Assembly (NCBI GenBank): GCA_000727475.1
Contig: KL647302.1
Location: 2,648,345 to 2,712,344 of the forward strand
DNA length: 64,000 nucleotides
DNA from: Sarcocystis neurona
Lineage: Eukaryota; Apicomplexa; Conoidasida; Eucoccidiorida; Sarcocystidae
Reading direction: 5' to 3'
Shown here: piece by piece, positions 1-49,600 of the stretch
Position numbering within the stretch: the first letter of the stretch is position 1
Layout: each line of letters starts with the position of its first letter
Made by a program: the position numbers and the translations under genes
Notes under the pieces: model-generated
Told to the model about the DNA's origin: nothing
What the model saw: the letters and a program-made list of their open reading frames with translations, nothing else
The model's database searches: none

Positions 1-3000
1 AGAGCTGTACGCTGTTTCAAGTCGACAACGTAGATAAATCGTGTGTAACCTGACTGTATCCATGCCTAGACCTTGAAGTCTATATTTTTCTGGGTCTTTA
101 TACCGAAACGCAGGAGAGCTTGCGTAACGGCCTAAAGCTACAGCAAAACGCGAACTCCGTGCTGAGATTCGCCTCGCACGACGGTGCATGTACAGAGAAA
201 GTGAGCGATCACAGACTAGCACGTGCGTAGAGTTATACCTGCAATACAAACTTACCTACGTGTACGCTGCGACGCATCCTTGAGTACTACACGTCTATGC
301 AAACATAGCTAGTATCCATTCCGTAGGGGGGATCCACCAACGTACGGTATTTGATAATGAAGTGGTTCGTCCTACCAATGGAAACTTTTACACATGTTCT
401 TTCTGTGGGAAGTATGAAACGCTTCCGTATCAGCGACAATCACGTAAGCATAAGCTCACAAGTTGCAGCTGTCGTAGGTGCAACGACTATCTGGTTTCCC
501 CCGGACTCTCAAAATTAGCCGTGTACGTGTGATAGAGACTTGCTCGATTTACCGAGAAGTTCTAAAAGATCAAATATGCCTGCTCATACAGGGAAAAATA
601 TTCGAGGGAGAAAATCCCTTCTTTTAGAGGGCAGCAAGTACTTTGCAGTCAGGAAAAAGCATAATACATAGACGTCTAGCTGCGAAAAACCGGATGCAAA
701 GCAAAGGGATCTCGCAACTTTTTGAAACAAACGGTATGTTGCTACTTGAACTCACGACTTCTGCGGGTCTTGTAGTACGGGGATAGTGCCAGCATGAGGT
801 CTACCGAATATGTGAGAGTTCTTGGACTGCATATGGATATAAGTCAGATACTGTCACTGCTATTTACGCTTTGTTTAGCCACATCTAGAGCTAGTCTTCC
901 GAGGCAATGTGGGACTGCTCGTTGACTTGCACAGCCCCCTCTGTATGAAGCAATTCTCCAAATAATTTCAGACGCGAGTGTATCAACGAAGGGCTCCTGC
1001 GACTCAGAGTGACAAAATGTGCAGCGTTGTTGCAGATACAACAGGGAGTCAACAATCTTTTCTGTTGGGTTCGGATTCTTCACAGCAAAAGCTATCTCCT
1101 ACGGTGGAGAACGCAAGAGAGGCATGCGGCTATGGTCTCCCCCAGCATACAAATACGCAAATCTTGGCGAGTGTCCTGCTACGTATGCAGTTGGACAAGG
1201 TAGCCTGCAGTTAGTCTGAAATGAGGGACACCTTTTATGAAGACGGGCGAACTTCTCGAGGATGTACGCTGCTACGCTAAAAATAAGTTAAAAAACTCCG
1301 CACTGTAGTGCGGCTACTGAAGGCGGCATGAGAAACGTCGGCCAAAAATTTTAGTGGTTCCACTATCCCAGTTGACACATGCACCGCACTGTTCGCATTC
1401 GTACATGTGGAGATGATTTCTCTTGGCCCACCCCCTACGGCGACTCCAGTCGAGTCTGCTACTGCTGAGCCCGGGAAAAATTATCCGTTGCCTCTCAGAC
1501 ACCACAGTCCTTCACCATAATACGCCACATACTGCTCCCCCTGCTGAACAGTGCACGTCTCCATTTGTCATTTTGTCGTCTCCACTTAGGGATGTCGCTA
1601 CGTTTGTAGTCACGTTACCCGCAAGAAATTGTTTTTGTCGCTGACGGACGTTCAAATGTAAAATTAGCTTCCCACTACTGTCGCCTTGCTTCTTGCATTT
1701 TTTCCCCCTCATAATTTCCTTGTTCTTTTCGCTCCACGTATCGCCGTCATGTGCAATTACTGTCTTCATCAGGTGGCTTTTTCCTCGTTACTGAAGAGCT
1801 CAAAACACTCATACATGTATTTCCACTTCGACTCTGTGCGACCCTGTCCACGACTGCCACTCACAGTATACCCGTCCGCACCCGCAGATGGACGCCGCCA
1901 CACTCAACCTTCGTGCAAGTCACGTCATGACTGGAAACAGCGTAAAGCACCTCCATCACGTCAATGTGATACACATATCTCTACGCGGCCCCCCGATTCT
2001 GAGTACCGCAATTCTTGTGTGTCTCCGTGTCGATGCTGTACGTTGAAGGAATGGCTCCTGGTTGCTTAACTGTTCTGCACGTCGTCGTATGCGGTCGTCC
2101 ACACTTTACTGGGTATCTGTGGCGCGTTAAGTTACGCTTAGAAGCGTAGGTCTTTGCTTCTGCTCCATGTGACACAACACCGCTTTGGTATCGCTGCGTG
2201 GAGCCCCATGCACACCACCAGTGTAATGTGTGCTGCGTGTGAGAGTACCTTGACGTGCGCCACAACAGCTGCGGCATCACGACTCGCGGGCGCAAGAGTT
2301 GCTGTTACAACATGTACACGACCCAACGGAGGGCAACTGTGCAACTACTTGTTTGAGACCACAACTCTCAACTGCCTACGCTGTGGCCGAGCCGTCTCCT
2401 TGCTACTATACCGCGTCACTGTGATTCACTCCGAGCTTTCGGGCCCCTTCGGCAGCCGGTCCTCCTCGTGCGACCCGCCTCAACTACCTGGGCGGTACTT
2501 CCCCTGTACCCGCCTGTCTCCATCTATTTTGCCTATCCCTCTATGTGTATAGCCCTCTTCCGCCCAGGCTTCAAACCGCTTTCACCGTACGCGCTTCCAC
2601 CGTGCCCTTCCGGCCTGTACACCGTTTCAAATTGTTAGCGGCCGCGCGAGCACGAACCGCTGATCAGAAATTGAGCTGTGGAGCCACCCACTAGGGACGG
2701 GCCTAGCCCATTACAGACCACAGAATGCAATGTGCTGCTCCGAGCTACGACAGGGTGATACCGGAGCCACCCCGAGCGCCAGCCAAGTAAGTTTAATACA
2801 ACTCCCCGAGCACAACATCGAGGTGACCCACCCAATCACGACATATAAGTGTCGCCCCACATACGCAAGGTCCCCGCGCGGCAACTCCGTAACGTCCCTG
2901 CGTTCGCGTCGGATGCGGCATTTGCCAACTATGCAAGTGGCGCGGCGCTTGCGGCTACGGCGCGGGAAACCTGCGGCTCGCGCGCGCGGCTGTTGCGGCT

Positions 3001-3600
3001 GCAGCGACACGTGCGCGTGGCGCGCCGCGTGCCACTGCGGCACGTGATTCGCACCCGTGGGTTGTTATCTGTTTACTGTTGTCCCTTCTTGCGCCAGCGC
3101 ACGTCCGGTAGGTAATGCTGCTGTGCCCTTGGTGCACTTTGCCAGAGGACGTTCGTTTACCTGTTGCTGCTGTATCTGTATTCTTGCGTACGCCCCGTCT
3201 GGTACTGAGGCGTGCCGACTCGCCAGTACGTACGCCGCACACACGTTTACGAATCAGTTATAATGCAGCACGCAGCTAGAAGGGTGGCAATTGATCGACA
3301 TGCACAAAAAAGAATCGTTCGCCTTCCGTACACAGCAGTCAAAACACATACAAAAGGTAGTGCTTGTTGCTGTGCCTGCTGCTGCGTTAGTGGCTGGATG
3401 TCGCGGTGGCGTGAATACTGCCTGCTGCGCACACAAGGGGTGTTGCTGCCTGTAGATCTGACCTGAAATTAAGAGATCTGTTTCCGCAGTCATTGTGACC
3501 TTCACTGTGCGCGCATGGATGCCACAAATTATGGTGCGCGCAGCAGAAGACTAGTTTCTTTGTCACACGCAGGGGATCTCTGGCGCTCCGGCTCGTGGAC
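1..3600. other. Gene-poor unique sequence, no supported gene
   Basis: Mixed-composition sequence with only short, overlapping ORFs on both strands. Two overlapping antiparallel ORFs around 844-1214 look slightly coding-like but show no recognisable motif and no clear start or splice context. I see no tRNA, rRNA or mobile element. It resembles the repeat-poor segments of Eimeria chromosomes. Confidence 0.5.
2900..3060. other. CpG-rich GC island
   Basis: A short, strongly GC-rich stretch with many CG dinucleotides, including alternating GCGCGCGC around 2980-2992. All three plus frames are largely open and Ala/Arg-rich here, as expected from base composition alone. It may be an exon fragment of an Ala-rich protein or a promoter-like island; nothing decides between them. 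Confidence 0.3.
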
Positions 3601-3877
3601 GAGCGCGTCCGCGGCGCATTTGCGACCGAGTCCACAGCAGCAACATAAGCGGTACCACCAATGACACCCGCGACCAAGCACCCGGAGCAGCGCATCAGCA
3701 GCAGCCAGAAAAGGTCAGACACCGGCAGCACCAGGAACCAGGCCAGGGGACACCACCGCTGGCCCGTTTGGTCTCTCAGCGCGCGTGTTTGACGCCGCCG
3801 TTGCGTGCGTTATCCGTATATACCCCGTCCCCTACCTGCTGCGCTTCAGCGAACAGGGAAGAGGCCACACGTCCAAG

Positions 3878-4127
3878 ATGTCCGTCCCCTTGCTCGGCGT
3901 CTCCGCTGGTGCGACAGGACGGGGACTGGGTGGAGCCCGCGGCTACCTTGCTCAGGCGCAGTAAGTTTCTGCGAGGTAGAGCACAGGAAGTGACCGCTTA
4001 GTTTTGTTCCAGTGCACCAAATCCTTGGCCTTATGTTCCAGAAAACACTGTTCAAGTACAAGGACTTCCAGAGCTTCACAAAATCAACTGGGATTCGATG
4101 CCGACGGCGTTAATTCGGCTGTTGTAG
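3878..4127 (+). CDS. Candidate two-exon gene for a 65-residue small protein
   Basis: Exon 1 (3878-3960) begins ATG with MSVPLLGVSAGATG and ends at a consensus donor GTAAGT. Exon 2 (4013-4127) follows a 52-nt intron ending TTTTGTTCCAG. The phases match (2 nt plus 1 nt) and exon 2 reads HAPNPWPYVPENTVQ to ALIRLL, then TAG at 4125-4127. The frame is also open upstream of the ATG to about 3663, so translation could start earlier or an upstream exon could exist. Residue 1 onward is Gly/Ala-rich and the second exon Pro/Trp-rich. I do not recognise the family. Support is the splice signals and non-random composition only. The open frame after the stop is described separately. Confidence 0.4.
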
Positions 4128-4256
4128 GACGTGACACAGCTGTGGGGTGCGACAACAGTAGGAGCAGCAACAAAGGCGGCAAGGGGAGCAGGAGTAATGA
4201 CGGGTGCGGCAGCTCTTTTCCAGATGTCACCAATCGAGATACCGATCCACAAATAA
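4128..4256 (+). other. In-frame coding-like extension past the TAG stop
   Basis: Directly after TAG at 4125-4127 the same frame stays open for 42 codons to TAA at 4254-4256. The peptide starts DVTQLWGATTVGAATKAARG, continues through a small-residue hydrophobic stretch resembling a transmembrane helix, and ends MSPIEIPIHK. Its composition looks more like protein than chance. It could be a readthrough product, the last exon of another isoform (the TAG doubles as a possible acceptor), a decayed gene, or a sequence error. Confidence 0.3.
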
Positions 4257-6074
4257 ATACAATTGTAGCTACTTTCACCAGACACATAATGTGAGGAAGA
4301 CGGAGACAGATTCGTCCGAAGACGCCCTGCTGTACACCACGCAGATGCCCTACGAACAAACAATGTGGGCATATATATACATATATATATGTATATATAT
4401 ATGTGCATATATATATATATATATAGTATATAAAATGCACACCTGTACATGGGTGCGCGCACACGTACGTGTGGATGAAGAAATACTTTTTACACATGCA
4501 CACAGTGGGTTTCGTCCCTACATAGGGACACTGCTACGCACGTCCGGTCGCATGTACGTACACAGAAGCAAGCGCACTAGAGTAGATGCACACGCGTACT
4601 CACTTACGAAGCATTCGCAGTGAGATGAATACATACTACTCACTCATAACTATGGGGGGATTCATGCACTCGTCCAGTGTGTCTGACCATCGGCTTGCGT
4701 TACTTCAAAACATTGAATGAAAGCTGATCTTGCAGTACAGTCGGACCACGGGGCCGTAGCCGCAGGATGAGTTTCCCGAGAAAACAGCACCGTAAAACCT
4801 GGATGCTCGGTCCGCAACAAGGTGAAAGTTGTCCTATCTAGTGATTTACTTCTCTTAATGACTTTTTGTATAGTAACAAATGCTGGGGAGTGCATGTGCG
4901 ACACTGACCACCTCGTGCGAGAAAAGGGGGCGAAGAGAACTACGAAGTGTCCCACGCTGTGTCGTCCTCAGACGTACAAGCATACCATTATTGCGTGTTC
5001 ACAAAAAGGAAAGCTGAAGGAGAAAAATACGCAGATCCCTGTACATAGGGAGGATAATGTATAGCACGCTGCGCCACCAAATTTTTGTGTACTGTACACG
5101 AATAGAGTTCATTCTAAAAAACTGACAAAAGGGCCTTCTACGCAAAGTACGAGACGAGGTTGCTCCTGGCGTATGTCTGACTTCTACACAGTCTAGCTTG
5201 ATTGGTGCCGAGCGAGATTATGGCCGTGATCATCATCTTCAGGTTCTCTTGACCTCTGTGCCGACTCTCCAGAGCCTTTAACAGCAGAAACCTGCATCCC
5301 GTAGACAGTGCCCCACGACACGTGCGTGTCGTCGTTTTGAGGTGATCCTGGGGAGGAGATACGGGAAGGGGATTACGCAACAGTGAAACAGGTCCTACCA
5401 AAGATGACGATAGTCCAGAAAGTTCTTACCTTTCGTTTGCCTGTCAATGCGAAAGAAATGTGGCAGTTTTCGGAGACTGAAGCGAACGCCGTGGCTGACG
5501 ATGGAAGTGAAAAACCAGACAAAATCCACATATTGTCAAGACGGCTGCGAGTCTCGAAGACGCATCGAAATTGATTGGAAGGGCATTGCCAGTTTTGTAG
5601 AGGCACGTATAGACCAGAACGGATGTGAAGGTAGATCTATATATACAATTGTGTACGAGAAGTATAACACCGCCCCAAAAAAAGAACGCAGTGCGGCAAT
5701 CACCCAGAGTGCTGCAGTAACTGCATGGCACTCCGTAATACCAGACAATGTTGTAATTTGATGAAGCAGTCTGCGTCCTGGATACTTAAAGGTTGCAACA
5801 CGTTAAATTTTGCGCTGCCGGACAGTAGGTGCTGATACTGTTGGACAAGGCACCAAACATGAGACAGAGTCCGCTATCAACAGTTCAATATGAGCCACAC
5901 ATTTCTGAAACAATGAGTAACCTGTAAGGTGTCACAATTTGAGAGAAACGCACTAGTTGTCAGCGTAACGTTGATCTACTATCTTCCACATACGCACATC
6001 AGGAATGAGGACAAACATAGAACGCTGCGTCCTCTATTAATTCAAAATGACAACCTCTCAGCGACGGATACCTA

Positions 6075-6190
6075 CCATCATTCCGTTTATACATTTGGCG
6101 AGAGAGAAGTGTAAATGCTTACGTATTATATATACGTATATGTCTAGCATCACTCCATCCATACGCTTGGCGAGAGAAAAATGAAAATAC
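6075..6190. repeat. Imperfect tandem duplication, about 72-bp period
   Basis: The block around 6076-6115 recurs at 6148-6187 with shared stretches CATCA-TCC and TTGGCGAGAGA followed by an A-rich run and AATGC or AATACC. Two copies are visible; a shorter GACGAGAGAAAAG echo lies near 6282. Confidence 0.6.
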
Positions 6191-7512
6191 CTACATGTGC
6201 GCACATTTGTGTACTTGTCTCTCTTACTCACTGTACACACAAACATGTCACAGGTGAACTAACTCAAGAAAATATTCACTACTGACGAGAGAAAAGAGGG
6301 AAGACGAGTGATAATCGTATACGTCATTGTATAGACGAGTATGTTCACTGTAAGCACACATCTACACGTATGCAGCCGTTGTGCCTCGCTAAAGATGCTG
6401 CCGTCATCAGGCGGGACCAGCCGTCCACGACCACTATCTGTACGTCTACGCGAATATCGAGTTCACCGTATATATCTCCGCATGATTTTTCCTGTGAGGC
6501 TAAACGTCTAGTACTGTGTCCTTAAAGCTGCGCTACGTTGAGGTACACGTATACACACATGTATGTCTATTCTACCGAAATTCGTATATACACGCATACG
6601 TGCGTGACTGAACCTTACCTTCCTAATGTGTTTTTTACACGCTACAATGCTGATGTATATTTATATATATACATACACATACCTTGATGTAGGATATCAA
6701 AGTATACATGTATATGCACAGCGGTTCGACCACGGCGGAGTGCGTAACCGTGTTCGAATACGTTGTGTGCGTCTACAGGCTCGTCCGCGCACACTCTAAA
6801 ATACATGTATGCTTCTGTACACCGACCTGTGTCTGTACACACGCAGCTGATTCTCTCTCTCTATATATATACATATATATACATATATACGGACGTATGG
6901 ACGTACTATTAGTACCCAGATTGTAGATATGAGGATGTGTCGAGTGGTCGCTGACGCTGTTGTCGAAGAGTCGCGACTTCACACATGCGTCACAGTACAC
7001 TCCTGCTCTTCGCGACTGAACAAGTCAATTCCTCCTTCCTTACCAACAGATGAAGGACTCGCCTCTGAGAGAGTGCGGCTTTGTACTTGTAGCAACAGAG
7101 TGTGGGGTGACGCTTTTGTTCGTTTGAACAACGGATTTGTCAGTAGGGCAATCTGTTCCACTTTGCCCAGCACGAAAATGTGAAAATATTTACGTTGGTG
7201 CTGTCCCCCGTGCAGCACGAAAAAACACATCGATTGTCGGCTACGTGCTAACACGAGGATTATTACAGTTACTTGTGTTTACGAGTGTGTGTAGCCCCCG
7301 GCAGACTTTATGCTTCACTCTTTGTCGATAGTAGAAGGACTTCTGATCACGAGCGTGAACAGTCGTGGAAAACCTTATACTTTGTCGATATGGCAGAGGT
7401 ATGCTAGTTGTCACGGGTGTACTGGTTGATATACGCATACTTTTTTTGAATTAGCACACTTTGCTCTTTTCTTCACGGTTCCGGGAAGGGCTGCGTACGT
7501 CTCCTCTACGGG

Positions 7513-7588
7513 GAAAGCAGTATGAGCAAACAACGTACACGTCTACATGTCCGTGTGTGTCGAAGTTACCGACCAGTCACGTGTACCT
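7513..7588 (+). repeat. 76-bp direct repeat, copy 1
   Basis: Starts GAAAGCAGTATGAGC and ends CACGTGTACCT. It matches the block at 7895-7970 with one substitution (GTGTGTGT versus GCGTGTGT). Confidence 0.9.
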
Positions 7589-7894
7589 CAGCAGTCTAAG
7601 GCCCTTACCAACAACAAATGAAAACACAGAACTAGTGAGCTACTGTACTCTTCCTATCGAGCCCCTACATATGCAAAGGAACGCAGAGACAGCTGCCGAC
7701 CAGAAATGCTTACCTCAGGTGTGTACGCTCTTTGCCAGCAATAGAGGCACACTCGCCTGAGTAGTAGTGAATTTGTGCACTAATCTTTCTGCTTACGTCC
7801 CTCCCCATAGAAGCGGAACATGTAAGTACAAACAGTATCAAAGTGCGGTTGCGACAGCGATGGCTACGAATGAAAGATTGCCCCGATTCGTGTT

Positions 7895-7970
7895 GAAAGC
7901 AGTATGAGCAAACAACGTACACGTCTACATGTCCGCGTGTGTCGAAGTTACCGACCAGTCACGTGTACCT
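7895..7970 (+). repeat. 76-bp direct repeat, copy 2
   Basis: Second copy of the block at 7513-7588, 382 bp away in the same orientation. Flanking sequences differ, so this is a small dispersed duplication and not an array. No terminal repeats or ORF suggest a transposon. Confidence 0.9.
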
Positions 7971-10284
7971 TACCAAGCGTGTGACCTCCGCACCACCGTC
8001 AGCTGTCTCTTTAAACCTTCTGACTGTTTCAGCTTGATGGAAGCTTTCAACAGATTTCGGGTTCTCCTACTATTTCAACAGCGTCCTGCCTATAGCAGAA
8101 ACTAATCACTGTTAAAAGATCCGCGGCAGGCTTCTGTGTGGACGATACGCCGGAGTAAATTGCCACGCATTGGAAGGAGTCGGTGGGCTATTCTGAAGTT
8201 TATCAGACTACATCCGTAGTGAACTGTAGAACTGTCTATCCACCTACCTATACGTACCTCACCTTTTACCCATTCCTCTCCATAATATATATATATATAT
8301 ATATACATATAGGTGTGTATATGTATAACCCTCTACGGGTGTGCAACACAATGGCACACACGCCCGTCTACAGGCCTTTGATAGACCAGTGCACCCGCAG
8401 GCACTATCCCTATACATCGAATGCAGCCCCGCACACGACGATCGAGCGAGCAGAGATGGCTTAAAACGAGTGCAGCCAGAGTGGTGCAGGCTGGGGAGTC
8501 TACCATTCCGTACGTTTATGTATTCGTGTATGTGTACATACACACGCATATGTGTATACATATCTACATATCTAAATAAACATACGCATACGTATTGTGC
8601 TTCAGCAGCGCTGCAGATCCATATGCAGGAGTCGACTATATATATATATATATATACATGCCGCCGAGTTTTTCGCGACGGTGATTGCCAACAATGGCTT
8701 TCAGGACACCACCTACAGGTATTAAGGCTGACGCAACAAAAAAGCGTACCTTTGCACCTGTAGTGCATGTATGTGTATACGAATAGTGTATACACATGTG
8801 CATATATATGTATAGTACGCACACACAAATCCGCCGAAACATCTCAGCCTTCATTCTGCACTGCTGGAAAGAAGTCGCGAGTGAACTACTGCACACTGGT
8901 GGTGGATGGTTGGCGCAGCCGGACGTAATCTGGCGTGGCTACAGGGACGTGAGGTACTCGTGTTCGATCCTGCGCGTGCGCTTTTCTGGAAAAAAAGAAA
9001 ATGAAGTGTTTGTGTATACCGGCCGCCAAGACGATGCCACGCGAGTAACTTTTGCACGCGAACGCAACCCTTGCCGGGTTTAGCGTGGTCCGACAGATAC
9101 CAGTAAGCGCGCACGCAGGACAAGTGAGTCTGCTGTAAAACTCCGAGTTTTACGGCGAACTGATTTCGCACGGCTCGCACCACACTTTCCTTTTTACCAC
9201 TTACTAAAATAGAAATGTAATCCACAGCTCCAAATAGTTCCGCAGTACGAATACAGCATTCATTCTCGTGCTGCGGCGCAGCTGATGTTTGAAAAGAGCG
9301 TGCCGCACTTCCCCCTAAGACTCGACCTGCGGCGCCACAAGGTCCTCCCCTCCGCCTTCGCAGCCACTAGCAAGCGCGATAAAAAAATTTCCTTCCTACG
9401 CGGATCCTCACATTGCCCTACACCTATAGACACTTTGATGTCATACACGACAAGTGTATGCCCACATCCATACTACCGTATAAAGGAATATATAGGTGCT
9501 ACATTCGTACTTGTTCACCTACTCCGGCAATCAGCGTAGACAGCTTAATTTCTCGAAAAAACCACCGAAAACAATCTTCTTCAGCTCCTCGCCTAGCTCG
9601 CGCTTTACCTGCGTAGATTTTCACAGCGAACACTGCTGCGTTCCCCGCAAAAACAGCCTCTGCGTTCTATCTGCTGGAGATCACATCGTGCGCCCTCTCT
9701 TCCGAAAAGGTGCTTTTCTGTGCCTTAGCGTGAACAATGCGAAAAAGTGCCTACCTCTCTAAAGCGTAGGGGGGGCGCTAGGGCAACCTCTCTGCGAACT
9801 ACTTCACCCACTTCATTGTATGTAATAAATCCTGTATTACGTTCCCAAGAGCTGCGTTTTTTCTGCCGTCTACGCAGAAAACGAGAACAGACTACCTGGT
9901 TCCTTTTTCTTCGTCTAGCGGGAAGTTCTTGCTATCAAACCAACACCGCTACAATGTAGTGACTACCAGATCCCCTCCCTGCGCAGAGCGCTGTGGCGCG
10001 CCACTCCCGTGAAGAAGAGTTCTCCAGCATCTTGGAACGCAAAGAGAGGACTGCTTTTTCTCGTCCGTCTCACAGTCGACTTTGAACTAAGTAGTATTTC
10101 TGTCGCAGCGATACGCACTGCTACTTTTCGCGCGAAGCGAATCCCAGAAGCTCTGTCGCCGTCTAAAAATTCTTTCTGCTGCGTGTTTAACAACCCCGTG
10201 CCGCTACCTTCACGTCCCATCTCTCAGGAAGCGCCACGACCTCCTGCTCGATTTTCTCCTGCCCACAAGTTTTTTTAGAGCCCA

Positions 10285-46501
<36,217 letters not shown>

Positions 46502-46605
46502 ACTCGGATCGTGGCCGCTGCAATTGACAAGCGGTGGAGGGGAGGCTGCGCGCGCGCCGCACCGGCACAGCAAAGCCCTGCTGCCGCTGCTGCTAAAAAG
46601 AGCAG

Positions 46606-49600
46606 GCGGCAAAAAGGGAAAAGGCAGTCACGCGCACTGCTGCTGCTGCTGTTATCCTCCTGCTGGTGCTGTTGCTGCTGTTATCCTCCTGCTGCTGTTG
46701 CTGCTGCTCTCCTCCTGCTGCTGCTGTTGTCGGTGGTGTCCTGCTGCTGCCGTTGCCAGGGTGCTGCGCCTGTGGACAACCTGCTGCTGCTGCTGTTGGC
46801 CATTCATTCGAGCCTCTGCAAAAGGTGCCTGTCCTTCACACTGCTGTCGCTGCTGCTGCTGCAATTTTGGCACATCGTTCAAACCACGTGTGCTGCGCAG
46901 CGTGTCCGCCGCTGCTGTGCGGTGCCGTTGTTGCTGCTGCTGTCGTCTGGCCGTTGCTGCTGCTGTTGCTGTTGCTGTTGCAGATCCAGCTGGCGTGCTG
47001 CTGCGGCTCCTCCTTCTCCTCTTCTGGGATGCTGGCCTGCTGCTGCGCGGCTGGCACAAGGCAACCTTCACCTTCAGCAGTCCCCTCGCAGCGAGTACTG
47101 CTGCTGTGCGGTTTGCTGCTGCGCTGCTTCTGCTGATGGAGCTGCCGCTGTTGCTGCTGCAGCTCGTTGCCAGTGCCCGTACGACGGGACGGACACACCA
47201 GCCGCAGCAGCAGCCAAACTGCCTCTTCAGGCAGCGGTGCGGAAGTACGCAGCGGGAGAGGGGAAGGGAATGGAAAGAGAGGATGAAGCTAGAACAGCTG
47301 CAGCAGCGGCGCAAGGACAGCAGCAGCAGCAGGCTGGTCTGTGGCCGGGTCGCTGCCAGGCGGTGCAGCAGCGGCGGCAGGCGAAGAAGAATCCTGGCGA
47401 TAATCGGAGACGGCAGAGAGACAAAAAAGGCGGCTGAAGCGCGTCAGCCGCTGCAGCAGCAAAGGGAGAAAGTAGATCTGCTGCTGGTCTGCTTCTTTTT
47501 TGCGCTGCTCTGCCGCCGCCCCTTCACCGCCGGTGTACGCCTGCTGCGGCGGCAAGGGTGCTGCTGCGTGGAATGCTCAGACTACAGCGGTCGCCGCTGC
47601 AGCTAACCAGTCGCTTCTTCTGTCGCTGTTGCTGCTCCTGGAAAGGAGCAAAAGAGGGCAGGCGCAGAAAGGGCCGAGGAAAAAACAAACATTGAACCGA
47701 CTGGCAAGCGCACCGCACAGCACTCACACGAGGATGAAAACAACGGCATCGCTGCAAGAAAAACGATTAAGAAAGCAAAGACTGCGCTGCTGACGGCGCT
47801 CGCAGTCAAAAAGAAAAAAAAATCAACTTCTAGAACCGATAGTTCATGCATACGACGCACTCTCTACAGCTGGGGCTACTACGGCTGAGTTTGCTCCTCC
47901 TCTTGGCTGCTGTGCCGTGCCGCACCTGCTGCTGCTCGTAGTTCTACTGCTATGCTGCTTCTCCTGCTGCTGCTGTCGCTGCTTTTGCTGCTGCTGTTGC
48001 TTCAGCTGCTGCTGCTGCTGCTCTTCCGATACTGCTGCTGCTCGTGCTGATGCTCCTACTGCTGTTGCTGATGCTGCCGCTCCTGGTCTTGCTGACGGTG
48101 CTGCTGCTGTGCTTGCTGCTGCAGCTGCTGCAGCTTCACCGTGGTCATGCTCTTCCCGTTGCTGATGCTGCTGCTGCTGCTCCTGCTGCTGCTACTCTTG
48201 CTGCTGCAGCTGCTCCAGTTTCGCGGTGTTGATGCGCTTCCCACTGGTGCTCACTCACGGTTAGTGCTGCTACCGCTGCTGTTTGCTGCTGGCAACGACC
48301 ACCTGCGACACCGGCGCTCCTGCAGCGCTGCAGCGCCGTTGCCGCGGGCTGAATATTATGCAGAGGGGCACCATTGCTGCAACCGGTGCGCCATCCTACT
48401 ACTGCAGGCGGTGGTGTGCTGCTGAAGCCATCTGTCTTCTTTCTTCGGCTCCTTCTCGTTGGTGACTCCCTGCTGCTGCTACTCGGTTGCGGCCGCGCCG
48501 GGGCAGCTCCAGTTTCTGCAGCTGCTCCTGCTATGCGGTGCTGTCGGCGCGCAGTGGCTGCTCCTGATGACACTACGACAACTCGCGTAGAAGTCTAGCA
48601 AAAGGCTGCCCTCCTTCCTGTGCTGTGGTGCTGCTGCTGCTGTGAGTCTGTGTGCTCCTGGTGCTCGGACAGTTGCTGCTGCCCCTGCTGCTACTCTGAT
48701 CAACTTTGTACTGAAACCCTTCCTGTTGCACGTGCGCCTCGAGAACTTGCAACTACTACCTTGCACTTCCTGCTCTGCAAGAACTTCGCTCGTGCCGCTG
48801 TTGACAGGGAAACCCTTGTTTACGACGCTGCTGTTGATGCCGTACTGCTGCACTACGCTCGACTGCGCGTTGTTTTGCTTGAGCTCCTACCCTTGTCTGC
48901 TCTTGCGGCTGCTGGCGACCGCGCTGCTGCTGCTGCTGTTCTGCGCTCTTCCACCAGAAGGTGGTAATCTGCTGCTGCAGCTGCAAGTCCTACGTATGTC
49001 CATACACAGTTGCCGCTGCGGCGGCATAAGCTGCCGCTTCTGTTGCTGCTGCTGCCGCCCCTTCTCGTGGCCTTCCATCTGAGGTTATCGCTGCTCGTCC
49101 TGCTGCTTCCGCTACCGCTGTTGCTGCCGGTGCTGGCCCTGCTGCTGTCCCGATGCCGCTACTGCTGCCGCAGCAGCTGCTGCTACTCATGTAGTCATTG
49201 CCGCTGCTGTTGATCCTCCTGTTGGTGCTAATGTTGCTGCCGTCATCTTTCCGTGCCCCTGCTGCTGCTGGTGCCGCCCAAGGTATGCGCTGCTGCTGAA
49301 TTCGTGCTGTTCGTCTACGACGGCGTCCTGCCTTACTCTTGCAGCTGCGGCCTCTTCGTGTAGTGACACTTGCACACATTTCACTTGTTGCTGTTGCTGC
49401 TGCTCCTGCGCCAGCAGCTGGCGCTGGCAACCTCCCACAAAAGGCAGGCTTCACCTTTATGTGAGCGCCAGCACACAGGGCAGGGGTGTACTGCTGGTGC
49501 TACTGCAGTCGGTCTTTACACTGTAGGTGTGGGGCATACGGCCACGTCCCACGTTCAGCGACTGTTGCTGCTGTCTCTGCGCCAGGAGGCATCAGCCTGC

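Larger units (their letters stand above)
4257..10284. other. Gene-poor stretch with scattered microsatellites
   Basis: No gene can be supported. The longest ATG ORF is at 5447-5761 (+, 104 codons), without recognisable motifs. Microsatellites of TA/TATATACA type lie at about 4370-4436, 6851-6893, 8283-8312 and 8636-8657. The last few kilobases (up to 10284) lie downstream of the PI4K stop codon and would hold its 3' untranslated region; no certain polyadenylation signal could be chosen. Confidence 0.5.

Noticed and set aside
3387..3731. Minus ORF with a hydrophobic segment opposite the small gene
   Set aside because: Non-ATG start; the hydrophobic stretch is short and no splice partner was found.
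4822..5064. 80-codon plus ORF resembling a secreted Cys-containing protein
   Set aside because: Starts at GTG; no ATG before the hydrophobic stretch and no supported upstream exon.
5447..5761. 104-codon ATG ORF on plus
   Set aside because: No motif, no splice or promoter context; overlapping frames are equally open.
46502..46612. PI4K start at the TTG at 46612
   Set aside because: TTG is not a credible nuclear start here; the first ATG in frame is at 46501.
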